This document shows positions 7,308 through 15,488 of a stretch of 53,385 nt of DNA, piece after piece (positions within the stretch are counted from its first letter, which is position 1; each line of letters begins with the position of its first letter). The translations under genes and the position numbers were made by a program. The DNA lies in assembly GCA_028288125.1 (NCBI GenBank), contig JAQBOH010000019.1, positions 1-53,385 on the forward strand. Direction: 5' to 3'. A model generated the notes under the pieces. That model searched no databases and was not told where the DNA came from. It worked only from the letters and a program-made list of their open reading frames with translations. Source of the DNA: Mucilaginibacter sp. (GTDB taxonomy: Bacteria; Bacteroidota; Bacteroidia; Sphingobacteriales; Sphingobacteriaceae).

Positions 7308-8987
7308 ATGTCTGCAAACACTTATGACGCAATCGTCATTGGTTCAGGAATTTCGGGCGGGTGGGCCGCGAAGGAATTAACCGAAAAAGGTTTAAAAACT
7401 ATAATGCTTGAGCGTGGCCGGAATATTGAGCATATTAAAGATTATGTAAATGCGAATAAAGCTCCCTGGGAATTCCCGCACAGGGGAGGCCGTACGCGGC
7501 AAATGATCAAGGATTACCCGGTTTTACAACGCGATTACGCGCTAAACGAAACCAACCTTGATTATTGGGCCAGCGACAAGGATAGCCCTTACACGGAAGT
7601 TAAGCGGTTTGACTGGTTTAGAGGATACCATGTTGGCGGCCGCTCGTTAATGTGGGGAAGGCAGTCATACCGCTGGGCGGATTTTAATTTTGAAGAAAAC
7701 GCAAAAGACGGATTTGGTGTCGACTGGCCTATCCGTTATAAAGACCTTGAACATTGGTACGGCTATGCCGAAAAATTTGCGGGCATTTCCGGCAATAAGG
7801 ATGGGCTTGCCGTACTTCCTGACGGGGATTTTATGCCGCCAATGGAAATGAATTGTGTTGAAAAGGACGTGGCGGCGCGCTTTAAAGATCATTATAAAGA
7901 AGCCCGGTCATTTATAATTGGCCGTACAGCTAATATTACAGTGCCGCATAACAATCGTACAAATTGCCAGTACCGCAATAAATGCTGGCTGGGCTGTCCG
8001 TTTGGCGCTTATTTCAGCACACAATCGGCAACCTTACCGGCTGCGGTGGCAACAGGTAACTTAACCCTGCGCCCGTGGTCGATCGTAACTAAAATATTAT
8101 ACGATAAGGATACCAAAAAAGCCAAAGGCGTTGAGGTGCTTGATGCCGAAACCAATAAAACGTATGAATTTTTCGCCAAAATAATTTTCGTTAACGCATC
8201 GACATTCAACAGCACCTGGATTTTAATGAATTCGGCGACTGATATATGGCCTGGCGGTTTAGGCAGCAGCAGCGGCGAATTGGGCCACAATGTAATGGAT
8301 CATCACTTAGGCGTTGGCGCTTCGGGCACTGTTGACGGCTTTGAGGATAAATATTACTTCGGCCGCAGGGCTAATGGTATATATATTCCACGGTACAGGA
8401 ACCTGGGCGGCGAAAAGCGTGATTACCTGCGCGGCTTTGGTTACCAGGGCGGCGGAGGCCGTGAAGGCTGGAGCCGGGATATTGCCGAAATGAACGTTGG
8501 CGGCGCATTTAAAGATGCGTTGACCGAACCGGGTACCTGGACAATGGGGATCGGCGGTTTCGGCGAAACATTACCGCATCACGAAAATAAAATCACCCTT
8601 GATAAAACTAAAAAAGATAAATGGGGCTTGCCTGTCATAGCATTTGACGCCGAATTGAAGGACAATGAAATAAAAATGCGGAAGGACATGGAAAATGACG
8701 CGAAAGAAATGCTGGAAGCTGCCGGGGTAAAAAATGTGAAGACGCATAGCGGCACTCCTTATTTGGGAAGAGGAATTCACGAAATGGGTACGGCAAGGAT
8801 GGGCAAGGATCCAAAAACATCCGTGTTAAATGGATGGAACCAGGTATGGGACGCTAAAAACGTGTTTGTAACCGATGGCGCCTGCATGACGTCGGCTGCT
8901 TGTCAAAATCCTTCTCTTACCTACATGGCGTTAACAGCCCGTGCTGCTAACCACGCTGTGGAAGAGTTGAAAAAAGGGAACGTATAA
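7308..8987 (+). CDS. GMC family FAD-dependent oxidoreductase (second copy)
   Basis: A 559-residue paralogue of the protein encoded at 5351. It has no signal peptide. Motifs: VIGSGISGGWAAKEL at about residue 8, GGRSLMWGRQ, a CX5CX3C group at Cys220, 226 and 230 before PFGAYF, then HEMGTARMG and CQNPSLTYMALTARAA near the C-terminus. Both copies end in KKGNV. It would need a Tat-carried partner; the nearest candidate is the small subunit at 10618, separated from it by the Gfo/Idh/MocA gene. Divergence in the middle region (for example around residues 330-420) suggests a different substrate from the first copy. Confidence 0.9.
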   Translation: MSANTYDAIVIGSGISGGWAAKELTEKGLKTIMLERGRNIEHIKDYVNANKAPWEFPHRGGRTRQMIKDYPVLQRDYALNETNLDYWASDKDSPYTEVKRFDWFRGYHVGGRSLMWGRQSYRWADFNFEENAKDGFGVDWPIRYKDLEHWYGYAEKFAGISGNKDGLAVLPDGDFMPPMEMNCVEKDVAARFKDHYKEARSFIIGRTANITVPHNNRTNCQYRNKCWLGCPFGAYFSTQSATLPAAVATGNLTLRPWSIVTKILYDKDTKKAKGVEVLDAETNKTYEFFAKIIFVNASTFNSTWILMNSATDIWPGGLGSSSGELGHNVMDHHLGVGASGTVDGFEDKYYFGRRANGIYIPRYRNLGGEKRDYLRGFGYQGGGGREGWSRDIAEMNVGGAFKDALTEPGTWTMGIGGFGETLPHHENKITLDKTKKDKWGLPVIAFDAELKDNEIKMRKDMENDAKEMLEAAGVKNVKTHSGTPYLGRGIHEMGTARMGKDPKTSVLNGWNQVWDAKNVFVTDGACMTSAACQNPSLTYMALTARAANHAVEELKKGNV

Positions 8988-9012
8988 AAAACTAAAATGC
9001 TTATTTCCTTTT

Positions 9013-9046
9013 AAGTCCCTCTTTGGAGAGGATTTAGGTGAGGCTA
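9013..9046 (+). repeat. Short intergenic repeat, copy B
   Basis: Second copy of the ccctctttggagaggatttaggtgaggct-type element, 26 bases after the second GMC stop and just before the Gfo/Idh/MocA gene. See copy A at 7085. Confidence 0.6.
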
Positions 9047-9071
9047 TTTAAAATAAATCAATACAAAAACC

Positions 9072-10499
9072 ATGAGTGAAAACAAAGAAGCCGATAAAAA
9101 TTCAAACCCGTCGCGGCGGGAGTTTCTAAAAACAAGTACTATCGCGGCTGCGGGAATTATGATCGTTCCCCGGTTTGTGCTGGGCGGTAAAGGATACATT
9201 GCACCAAGCGACCGGTTAATTATTGCCAGCGTAGGCGTTGGCGGCAAGGGCCAAAGCGATATTGCAAACTTTAATAGAAGCGGCAAAGCCGACATCGCTT
9301 ATTTATGCGATGTTGACGACCGCCAGGCGGCCACCACTGTAAAGAATTTTCCGAAAGCGCAGTATTATAAGGATTGGCGCAAAATGTTTGAAAAGGAATC
9401 AAAGCATTTTGATGCCGTATCGGTTTCAACTCCCGATCATACACATGCTATTGTTGCTTATCATGCCATGCAAATGGGCAAACATGTGTATGTGCAAAAA
9501 CCATTAACACATGATATTGCCGAGGCAAGACTGCTTACCGCGGCTGCAAAAAAATATAAGGTAGTAACACAAATGGGCAACCAGGGTGCGTCAAATGATG
9601 GTACCCGGCTAATGTCGGAATGGTATGATGCAGGCCTGATAGGTGATGTGCATACTGTTTATTGCTGGACAAACCGGCCTGTATGGCCGCAAGGTATTGC
9701 ATGGCCGCCGCCGCAACCCAACATCCCGAAAGAATTAGATTGGGACCTTTGGCTGGGAACGGCCCCCAAAAAGGATTATGTTGATAAGCTTGTGCCATTT
9801 AACTGGCGTGGCTGGTGGGACTACGGTACGGGCGCGCTTGGTGATATGGGTTGTCACCTTGTTGAGGCGCCGTTCAGGGTATTGGGCATACAATATGCCA
9901 GGGATGTGCAAGCCAGCGTCGGAGGAGTATATGTTGATCAATTTAAAGCGGGTCATTTTCCTGATAGCTGCCCGCCTTCGAGCCATATTACATTAACTTT
10001 CCCTAAAACGAATAAAACCCGGGGCGATGTTACCCTGCATTGGATGGATGGCGGTATACAGCCTGAAAGGCCTGAGGAATTAGGTCCAACTGATCGCTTT
10101 GGCGGTGAAGAAGGCAACGGTACGCTATTTATTGGAACAAAGGGGAAAATGTATGCAAGCACGTATTCGGATGCTGCCACACTTTTACCAAAAGAACGTA
10201 CCAAAGACGCGAACGCTCCCCAAAAATGGGCGCGTGTTCCCGGCGGCGCGAATGGTCATTATGCACAGTGGGTTGAAGGTTGTATAGCCGGTTACGGCAA
10301 AACCGAGCTGAGCTCATCATTTGATGTTGCCGGCCCGTTAACCGAAGCATTACTGATGGCAAACCTGGCTGTAAGAGGTCATGAACTCCCGGGCGGCCAT
10401 ATAAAAATGCTTTGGGACAACGATAACATGCGGATCACCAATTTCGATGCCGCTAATCAATTTGTAAAACGTCAATACAGGGAAGGCTGGACATTATAA
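9072..10499 (+). CDS. Tat-exported Gfo/Idh/MocA family oxidoreductase
   Basis: A 475-residue NAD(P)-type oxidoreductase with a textbook Tat signal (SRREFLK at residues 14-20, then a hydrophobic stretch). The nucleotide-binding strand is SVGVGGKG, the family EKP motif appears as VQKPLTHDIAEARLL (about 141-155), and the C-terminal sheet contains GALGDMGCHLVEAPF (about 252-266). Exported members are thought to fold with the cofactor bound in the cytoplasm; a redox-neutral role through bound NAD is possible. E. coli YcjS in this family oxidises glucosides at C3. It sits between the second GMC gene and the second small-subunit gene, which favours the same glycoside pathway. Substrate unproven. Confidence 0.9.
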   Translation: MSENKEADKNSNPSRREFLKTSTIAAAGIMIVPRFVLGGKGYIAPSDRLIIASVGVGGKGQSDIANFNRSGKADIAYLCDVDDRQAATTVKNFPKAQYYKDWRKMFEKESKHFDAVSVSTPDHTHAIVAYHAMQMGKHVYVQKPLTHDIAEARLLTAAAKKYKVVTQMGNQGASNDGTRLMSEWYDAGLIGDVHTVYCWTNRPVWPQGIAWPPPQPNIPKELDWDLWLGTAPKKDYVDKLVPFNWRGWWDYGTGALGDMGCHLVEAPFRVLGIQYARDVQASVGGVYVDQFKAGHFPDSCPPSSHITLTFPKTNKTRGDVTLHWMDGGIQPERPEELGPTDRFGGEEGNGTLFIGTKGKMYASTYSDAATLLPKERTKDANAPQKWARVPGGANGHYAQWVEGCIAGYGKTELSSSFDVAGPLTEALLMANLAVRGHELPGGHIKMLWDNDNMRITNFDAANQFVKRQYREGWTL

Positions 10500-10507
10500 G
10501 TATGACT

Positions 10508-10570
10508 TGGTGAATTAGTGATTTAGTAAGTATAAGCTCAAATCACTAATTTGCTAAATCTAATTCACCA
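10508..10570. repeat. Long AT-rich inverted repeat between the Gfo gene and the small-subunit gene
   Basis: Perfect 11-bp outer arms, tggtgaattag (10508-10518) and ctaattcacca (10560-10570), with further pairing between tgatttag and ctaaatc inside. The words ctaattcact and aaatcact recur up to 10615. Related repeats follow the next gene at 11240-11393, so the 10618 gene is bracketed by the same element. Confidence 0.7.
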
Positions 10571-10617
10571 ATTAAAATAAATCAATAATTCGCCAAATCA
10601 CTAATTCACTAACTAAG

Positions 10618-11238
10618 ATGAATAGAAGAGACGCCATAAGTAGAGTTGCCCTGATAATGGGCGGGGCTGTAATAGGTGCCGATTTTTTTATTTCGGGATG
10701 TAAAACAACCTCCAAAAAAGTAAACGACCTGTTTACTGAAGATCATGTCGCATTTTTAAATGAGGTTGCTGATACGATCCTTCCAACAACAAGCTCGCCA
10801 GGGGCGAAGGCAGCCAATGTGGGCCATTTTATGACGGTAATGGTAAAGGATTGCTACGAGCCGAAGAACCAGCAAACATTTGTTGATGGCATGAAAAAGC
10901 TGGATGACGCCAGCCAGAAAAAATACAGCAGCAAGTTCATGGACCTCGATCCGCAGCAGCGCACCGATCTGCTGGTAGCACTTGATAAGGAGCAAAAAGA
11001 CTTTACAAAACAGCGCAATAAGGAGATCGATGTTGAAAAGTTGCAGCACAAGGATAATCCTAAATATAAAATGACCTACAGGCCTAACCATTATTTCAGG
11101 ATGATGAAGGAATTAACCCTGTTAGGTTACTTCACCTCCGAAATAGGCGCTACTAAGGCCTTGCGTTATGTTGCCGTTCCGGGACGCTATGATGGATGCG
11201 TACCTTACAAAAAAGGCGATAAAGCCTGGGCAACCTGA
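10618..11238 (+). CDS. Gluconate 2-dehydrogenase subunit 3 family protein, second copy
   Basis: A 206-residue PF13618-type small subunit. The N-terminus has NRRDAIS, a hydrophobic segment and a good lipobox ISGC (Cys28), so it is predicted to be a Tat-exported lipoprotein. The core ILPTTSSPGAKAANVGHFM and the C-terminal VPGRYDG match the copy at 4732, but the KSxxP tandem insert is replaced by an unrelated Lys-rich stretch (about 122-150). The likely partner is the second GMC enzyme (7308). It is flanked on both sides by related inverted repeats, which may affect its mRNA. Confidence 0.87.
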   Translation: MNRRDAISRVALIMGGAVIGADFFISGCKTTSKKVNDLFTEDHVAFLNEVADTILPTTSSPGAKAANVGHFMTVMVKDCYEPKNQQTFVDGMKKLDDASQKKYSSKFMDLDPQQRTDLLVALDKEQKDFTKQRNKEIDVEKLQHKDNPKYKMTYRPNHYFRMMKELTLLGYFTSEIGATKALRYVAVPGRYDGCVPYKKGDKAWAT

Positions 11239-11239
11239 T

Positions 11240-11393
11240 AATTAGTGATTGTTGAGTTAGTGAATTAGTGAATTAGTGATTGGTGTTATTTTCAAATCAC
11301 TAATTCACTAAATCGCTAATTCTCCAATTATTCATAATTCACTAAATCACCAATTCACTCACTAAATCACTAACTCACTAAATCAATAATTAA
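11240..11393. repeat. Cluster of degenerate attcactaaatcacta repeats with a 20-bp inverted repeat
   Basis: Arms at 11262-11281 (gaattagtgaattagtgatt) and 11295-11314 pair over 20 bp with one mismatch around a 13-base loop. Up to 11393 the words ctaattcact, ctaaatca and caattcact recur many times in one orientation. Almost the whole 163-base gap before the next gene is made of this motif. It looks like an expanding simple-sequence or REP-like element rather than a coding or CRISPR sequence. Confidence 0.75.
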
Positions 11394-11401
11394 ATACACG
11401 C

Positions 11402-12571
11402 ATGGCTCATAGAAAACTCCGTATGGGGATGATTGGCGGTGGAAAGGATGCCTTTATAGGTGCGATTCATCGCATAGCTGCCAATATGGACGGACAGATA
11501 GAATTGGTTTGCGGCGCATTAAGCGTTCATAAAGAACTAGCTATAGAAAGCGGCCATATTCTTTTTTTACCTAAAGACAGGACTTACACCAATTACGAAG
11601 ATATGATAAAGGCAGAAAGCAAGCTGCCTGCCGATAAACGGATGGACTTTGTAACCATCGTTACACCAAATTTCGCACATTTTGCCCCGGCCATGCTGGC
11701 ATTGGAAAACGGTTTCAATGTGGTTATCGAAAAGCCGATTACCTTTACCCTCGATGAAGCCAGGCAACTAAAAAAGAAGCTCGACGAAACAGGGCTGATG
11801 CTGTTGCTTACACATACCTATTCGGGTTATCCGATGGTTAAGGAAGCGCGCGAGCTGGTTAAAAAGGGCGCTTTTGGCAAAATCAGGAAAATCTACGTGG
11901 AATACACCCAGGGCTGGTTAAGCAAACTTTCCGAAAGGGAAGGCAACGCGCAGGCTGCCTGGCGAACCGACCCGGCAAAATCGGGAAAAAGCGGCTGCAT
12001 GGGCGATATCGGCACACATGCCGCTCACCTGGCCGAATACATATCAGGATTAAAAATTACGCAGATGTGCGCGTCTTTAAACACCGTTGTCGAAGGTAGA
12101 ATGCTGGATGACGACGGCGCTATTTTGTTGCGATTTGAAGATAAAGCCACCGGCGTATTAACCGCGTCGCAGATTGCAGCGGGAGAGGAAAATGCCCTTA
12201 AAATACGTGTATACGGAGAAAACGGCGGCCTGGAGTGGGCGCAGCAGGAACCTAATACGCTTACTTTGAGATGGCTGGATAAGCCAGCACAAACATTGCG
12301 CGCAGGTAACAACTACGGAGATCGTGAATCAATTTACGCTACCCACAATGCCCGTACACCCGGGGGCCATCCCGAAGGTTACCTCGAGGCCTTTGGTAAC
12401 TTGTACCGCAATTTCGCGCTCGCGCTAAGCGCTAAACTCAACAACGAACAACCAAAGCCTGAATGGCTCGATTTCCCGGGCATAAATGACGGTATAAGAG
12501 GTATGGCATTTATTGAGAATGTTGTAAATTCGAATCACAGCGATCAAAAATGGACGGATTATGTGATTTAA
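11402..12571 (+). CDS. Cytoplasmic Gfo/Idh/MocA family oxidoreductase
   Basis: A 389-residue NAD(P)-dependent dehydrogenase without a signal peptide. The Rossmann strand is MGMIGGGKDAFIGAIHR (about 8-24), the lysine motif is VIEKPITFTLDEARQL (about 107-122), and GCMGDIGTHAAHLAEYISG (about 198-216) is the family GGxxxDxGxH region. The form with GGGKDAFIG and inserted loops resembles inositol/scyllo-inosose-type and keto-sugar-acting members. Together with the cytoplasmic TIM barrel at 12658 it forms a likely intracellular pair that reduces and isomerises an imported keto-sugar or inosose. The exact substrate is not established. Confidence 0.9.
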   Translation: MAHRKLRMGMIGGGKDAFIGAIHRIAANMDGQIELVCGALSVHKELAIESGHILFLPKDRTYTNYEDMIKAESKLPADKRMDFVTIVTPNFAHFAPAMLALENGFNVVIEKPITFTLDEARQLKKKLDETGLMLLLTHTYSGYPMVKEARELVKKGAFGKIRKIYVEYTQGWLSKLSEREGNAQAAWRTDPAKSGKSGCMGDIGTHAAHLAEYISGLKITQMCASLNTVVEGRMLDDDGAILLRFEDKATGVLTASQIAAGEENALKIRVYGENGGLEWAQQEPNTLTLRWLDKPAQTLRAGNNYGDRESIYATHNARTPGGHPEGYLEAFGNLYRNFALALSAKLNNEQPKPEWLDFPGINDGIRGMAFIENVVNSNHSDQKWTDYVI

Positions 12572-12625
12572 TGTTTTAATTTGAAGATTTGGTAATTTGA
12601 AAATGAACTTTAGCTATTGTTATTA

Positions 12626-12657
12626 CCAATGAACCAATGAACAAATGAACCAATAAA
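12626..12657. repeat. caatgaacc-type short repeat
   Basis: Repeats of the word caatgaac (ccaatgaaccaatga, then acaaatgaaccaataaa) run right up to the ATG at 12658. A related stretch lies at 17671-17694, also directly before a TIM-barrel gene, and inverted relatives occur at 19429-19489. Confidence 0.6.
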
Positions 12658-13713
12658 ATGACTACAATAAAAGGACCGGCAATATTTATAGCGCAATTTA
12701 TAGGCGACGAAGAACCGTTTAACAGCCTGGAGGGCATTTGCCAGTGGGCTAAGAACTTAGGATATAAGGGCATTCAGCTGCCTACGCTCGACCCTCGTTT
12801 TATCGATCTTAAAAAAGCCGCCGAAAGCAAAACCTATGCGGAAGAGTTAAAAGACGAAGTAAGTTTTTATGGTTTAGAGATCACCGAACTTTCTACCCAC
12901 CTGCAAGGTCAGCTCGTTGCCGTGAATCCGGTTTATGATAATTTGTTCGACGGCTTCGCTCCCGAAGCTTATCGCAACAATCCTAAGGCGCGTCAGGAAT
13001 GGGCGGTACAGCAATTAAAATATGCAGCAAAAGCCTCACAAAATTTAGGTTTAAACGCGTCGGTAACTTTTAGCGGCGCATTGCTTTGGCCAATGGTTTA
13101 TCCCTGGCCGCAGCGCCCTGCCGGAATAGTTGACACCGCCTTTACCGAACTGGCAAAACGCTGGGAGCCGATATTAAATGTATACGAGGATTGCGGTATT
13201 GATTTGTGTTTTGAAGTGCACCCGGGCGAAGACCTGCATGACGGTATCACCTATGAAATGTTTCTTGAAAAAGTAAACAATCATAAACGGGCGTGTTTAC
13301 TGTACGACCCTTCACACTTTGTTTTACAATGCCTGGATTACCTCGAATATATCGACAATTACCACGAGCGTATAAAAATGTTTCACGTAAAGGATGCCGA
13401 ATTTAACCCAACCGGGAAACAAGGTGTTTATGGCGGTTACCAGAACTGGATCGACCGCGCGGGACGTTTCCGCTCATTGGGCGACGGACAGGTCGATTTC
13501 AAGAGTATTTTTAGTAAATTAACTCAATATGATTATAAAGGGTGGGCAGTACTGGAATGGGAGTGCGCGCTTAAACATCCCGAAGATGGCGCACGGGAAG
13601 GTGCTGAGTTTATAAAAGATCATATTATAAGGGTCACCGAAAGGGCATTTGACGATTTCGCCGCCTCAGGCTCAGACGACGCGTTTAACAGGAAGACACT
13701 TGGCATCGATTGA
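12658..13713 (+). CDS. Cytoplasmic sugar phosphate isomerase/epimerase (TIM barrel)
   Basis: A 351-residue xylose-isomerase-like TIM barrel, longer than the exported paralogues in this window and without a signal. Metal-site motifs are visible: CFEVHPGED (about 184-192), LLYDPSHF (about 214-221), FHVKDAE (about 241-247) and VLEWECA (about 299-305). A long loop after the HVKD motif (GVYGGYQNWIDRAGRFRSLGDG) is typical of the family members paired with MocA-type dehydrogenases, such as E. coli YcjR, which epimerises a 3-keto-hexoside. It is 86 bases after the cytoplasmic Gfo/Idh/MocA gene, supporting one cytoplasmic pathway. Confidence 0.9.
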   Translation: MTTIKGPAIFIAQFIGDEEPFNSLEGICQWAKNLGYKGIQLPTLDPRFIDLKKAAESKTYAEELKDEVSFYGLEITELSTHLQGQLVAVNPVYDNLFDGFAPEAYRNNPKARQEWAVQQLKYAAKASQNLGLNASVTFSGALLWPMVYPWPQRPAGIVDTAFTELAKRWEPILNVYEDCGIDLCFEVHPGEDLHDGITYEMFLEKVNNHKRACLLYDPSHFVLQCLDYLEYIDNYHERIKMFHVKDAEFNPTGKQGVYGGYQNWIDRAGRFRSLGDGQVDFKSIFSKLTQYDYKGWAVLEWECALKHPEDGAREGAEFIKDHIIRVTERAFDDFAASGSDDAFNRKTLGID

Positions 13714-13772
13714 GAAGACTAAAATTAAATAAACCAATTAATTCGCTATTTTAAAACCTAAATTTAAACTAA

Positions 13773-14984
13773 ATGCAATCCATTAACCGTAATCAACTTT
13801 TTAGGGCCAGCTGCTTGTCCCTATTGGTAACATCGCTATCTTTCGGTATTCGCGCGGGTATCCTGAATAAACTTGGGACCGATTTCCAGTTGGATAAATC
13901 ACAGCTGGCCTCCATAACTGCAACTGCATTTTATGGTTTCCCTATCGCGGTAGTGATCGGCGGGTTTATTGTTGATATCATCGGCATGAAACGCTTACTT
14001 GTATTGGCTTTTATATTTCACCTTGCAGGTATTTTATTGACGATTTTTGCGCAAGGTTTCTGGACGCTTTATATTTCAACCTTACTGATAGGTCTTGCAA
14101 ACGGTACGGTTGAAGCGGCATGCAATCCTTTGGTAACCGCTTTATATCCCGATAATAAAACCACTAAACTTAATCACTTTCACTTATGGTTCCCTGGCGG
14201 TATAGTAATAGGTACGTTGATCGTATTATTATTAAATAAGATCGGACTGGGTTGGCAAATACAGGTTGGGATCATGCTATTGCCGACCGTTATTTACGGC
14301 TACTTATTCTCAAAGCTCGATTTTCCGGTTACCGAACGTGTCGCATCGGGTGTTTCAACGGCAGGGATGTACAAAGCCCTTTGGAACCCCTTGTTTATTT
14401 TCATGTTCATCTGTATGTTCGGAACGGCTATAACCGAGTTGTTTACCGGCCAGTGGATTGACGTATTGTTAAAAAATGTAACCCAAAATGCCATATTGAT
14501 ATTAACTTTAGACACCGGTGTAATGGTTATCGGCCGCGCTTTTGCCCGGCCCGTGTTAAAACTGTTTTCGCCGCAGGTATTGTTACTGATATCAACAATT
14601 TTGGCTGCAACAGGAATCTATTTGCTCAGCACTTTAACCGGGGATGCCGTTTTCTTTGCCGCCATCATATTCGGAATGGGCGTATGTTATTTCTGGCCGA
14701 CCATGCTTGGTTTTGTTAATACCAATTTGCCCGACACCGGCGCTATCGGTCTTAACCTGATGGGCGGTGCAGGCATGTTTGCCGTTTCTGTTTACACCAT
14801 TTTTATGGGAAGATATTACGACAGGGTCGTTCTGGAAGCGGGCGGAAGCAACGCGCAGGCAGGCCAGAAGGTTTTGCAAACCACATTGATTATACCTATT
14901 GTTTTAATAGTGGCTTTCGGCGGATTGGTTATCTATATGCGTTCGAAAAATAAAACGGCGCCTTTAAAAACAGTAGCCGTTTAG
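13773..14984 (+). CDS. MFS sugar transporter (FHS/FucP-like)
   Basis: A 403-residue polytopic protein with about 12 hydrophobic helices and the cytoplasmic loop DIIGMKRLL between helices 2 and 3. The helix with GLANGTVEAACNPL resembles the fucose/glucose-type MFS transporters of Bacteroidota. It lies 59 bases after the TIM-barrel gene and before the cytochrome c gene, so it probably imports the sugar product of the periplasmic steps. The substrate is inferred only from location. Confidence 0.87.
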   Translation: MQSINRNQLFRASCLSLLVTSLSFGIRAGILNKLGTDFQLDKSQLASITATAFYGFPIAVVIGGFIVDIIGMKRLLVLAFIFHLAGILLTIFAQGFWTLYISTLLIGLANGTVEAACNPLVTALYPDNKTTKLNHFHLWFPGGIVIGTLIVLLLNKIGLGWQIQVGIMLLPTVIYGYLFSKLDFPVTERVASGVSTAGMYKALWNPLFIFMFICMFGTAITELFTGQWIDVLLKNVTQNAILILTLDTGVMVIGRAFARPVLKLFSPQVLLLISTILAATGIYLLSTLTGDAVFFAAIIFGMGVCYFWPTMLGFVNTNLPDTGAIGLNLMGGAGMFAVSVYTIFMGRYYDRVVLEAGGSNAQAGQKVLQTTLIIPIVLIVAFGGLVIYMRSKNKTAPLKTVAV

Positions 14985-15041
14985 CATTGTAGTTCAAATA
15001 AATTGTAATTTTAAACATCCTTACATCAAATAATTTATTCA

Positions 15042-15470
15042 ATGAAAAAAGTTTTTGCAGTTCTATGTATAAGCGCGGTGATATCCGCTTGCGGAGGCGG
15101 TACTAAAACCGGCACCGCAGATAGCACAAATGCCGCCAATCAAACAGCTAAACAGTCGGAATCAAGTGCCGATACCAATGTCAATAAAACCGGTAACGAA
15201 CCATCGGGGGCAACTTCACCAGGCGCCAAATTGCTTGCCGCAAATGACTGCTTAACCTGCCACAAGGTAGATGTTAAAGTGATCGGCCCTGCTTACCAGG
15301 ATGTTGCCGCTAAATACCCAGCCACCGAAGCTAATATTGATACCCTGGCAAATAAAGTGATCAGGGGTGGTAAAGGCAACTGGGGCGATGTTCCGATGAC
15401 GGCGCATCCAACCATTTCTCAAAGCGATGCCAAAGAGATGGTTAAATATGTTCTGTCACTAAAAAAATAG
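15042..15470 (+). CDS. c-type cytochrome lipoprotein
   Basis: A 142-residue class I cytochrome c. The signal ends in a lipobox with Cys17 (ISACGGG), so it is membrane-anchored in the periplasm. A Thr/Ser/Asn/Ala-rich linker runs to about residue 60. Haem is attached at Cys70-x2-Cys73-His74 (CLTCHK), and Met119 in DVPMTAHP is the likely sixth ligand. The short single-haem domain resembles cytochrome c551/c552-type carriers. In this locus it is the natural electron acceptor for the GMC dehydrogenases. The next gene starts 18 bases downstream. Confidence 0.93.
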   Translation: MKKVFAVLCISAVISACGGGTKTGTADSTNAANQTAKQSESSADTNVNKTGNEPSGATSPGAKLLAANDCLTCHKVDVKVIGPAYQDVAAKYPATEANIDTLANKVIRGGKGNWGDVPMTAHPTISQSDAKEMVKYVLSLKK

Positions 15471-15488
15471 GTCACTTAACCAGCAATC

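Noticed and set aside
10500..11400. CRISPR array
   Set aside because: The repeats are short, degenerate, occur in both orientations and have no uniform spacers, and no cas gene is in the window.
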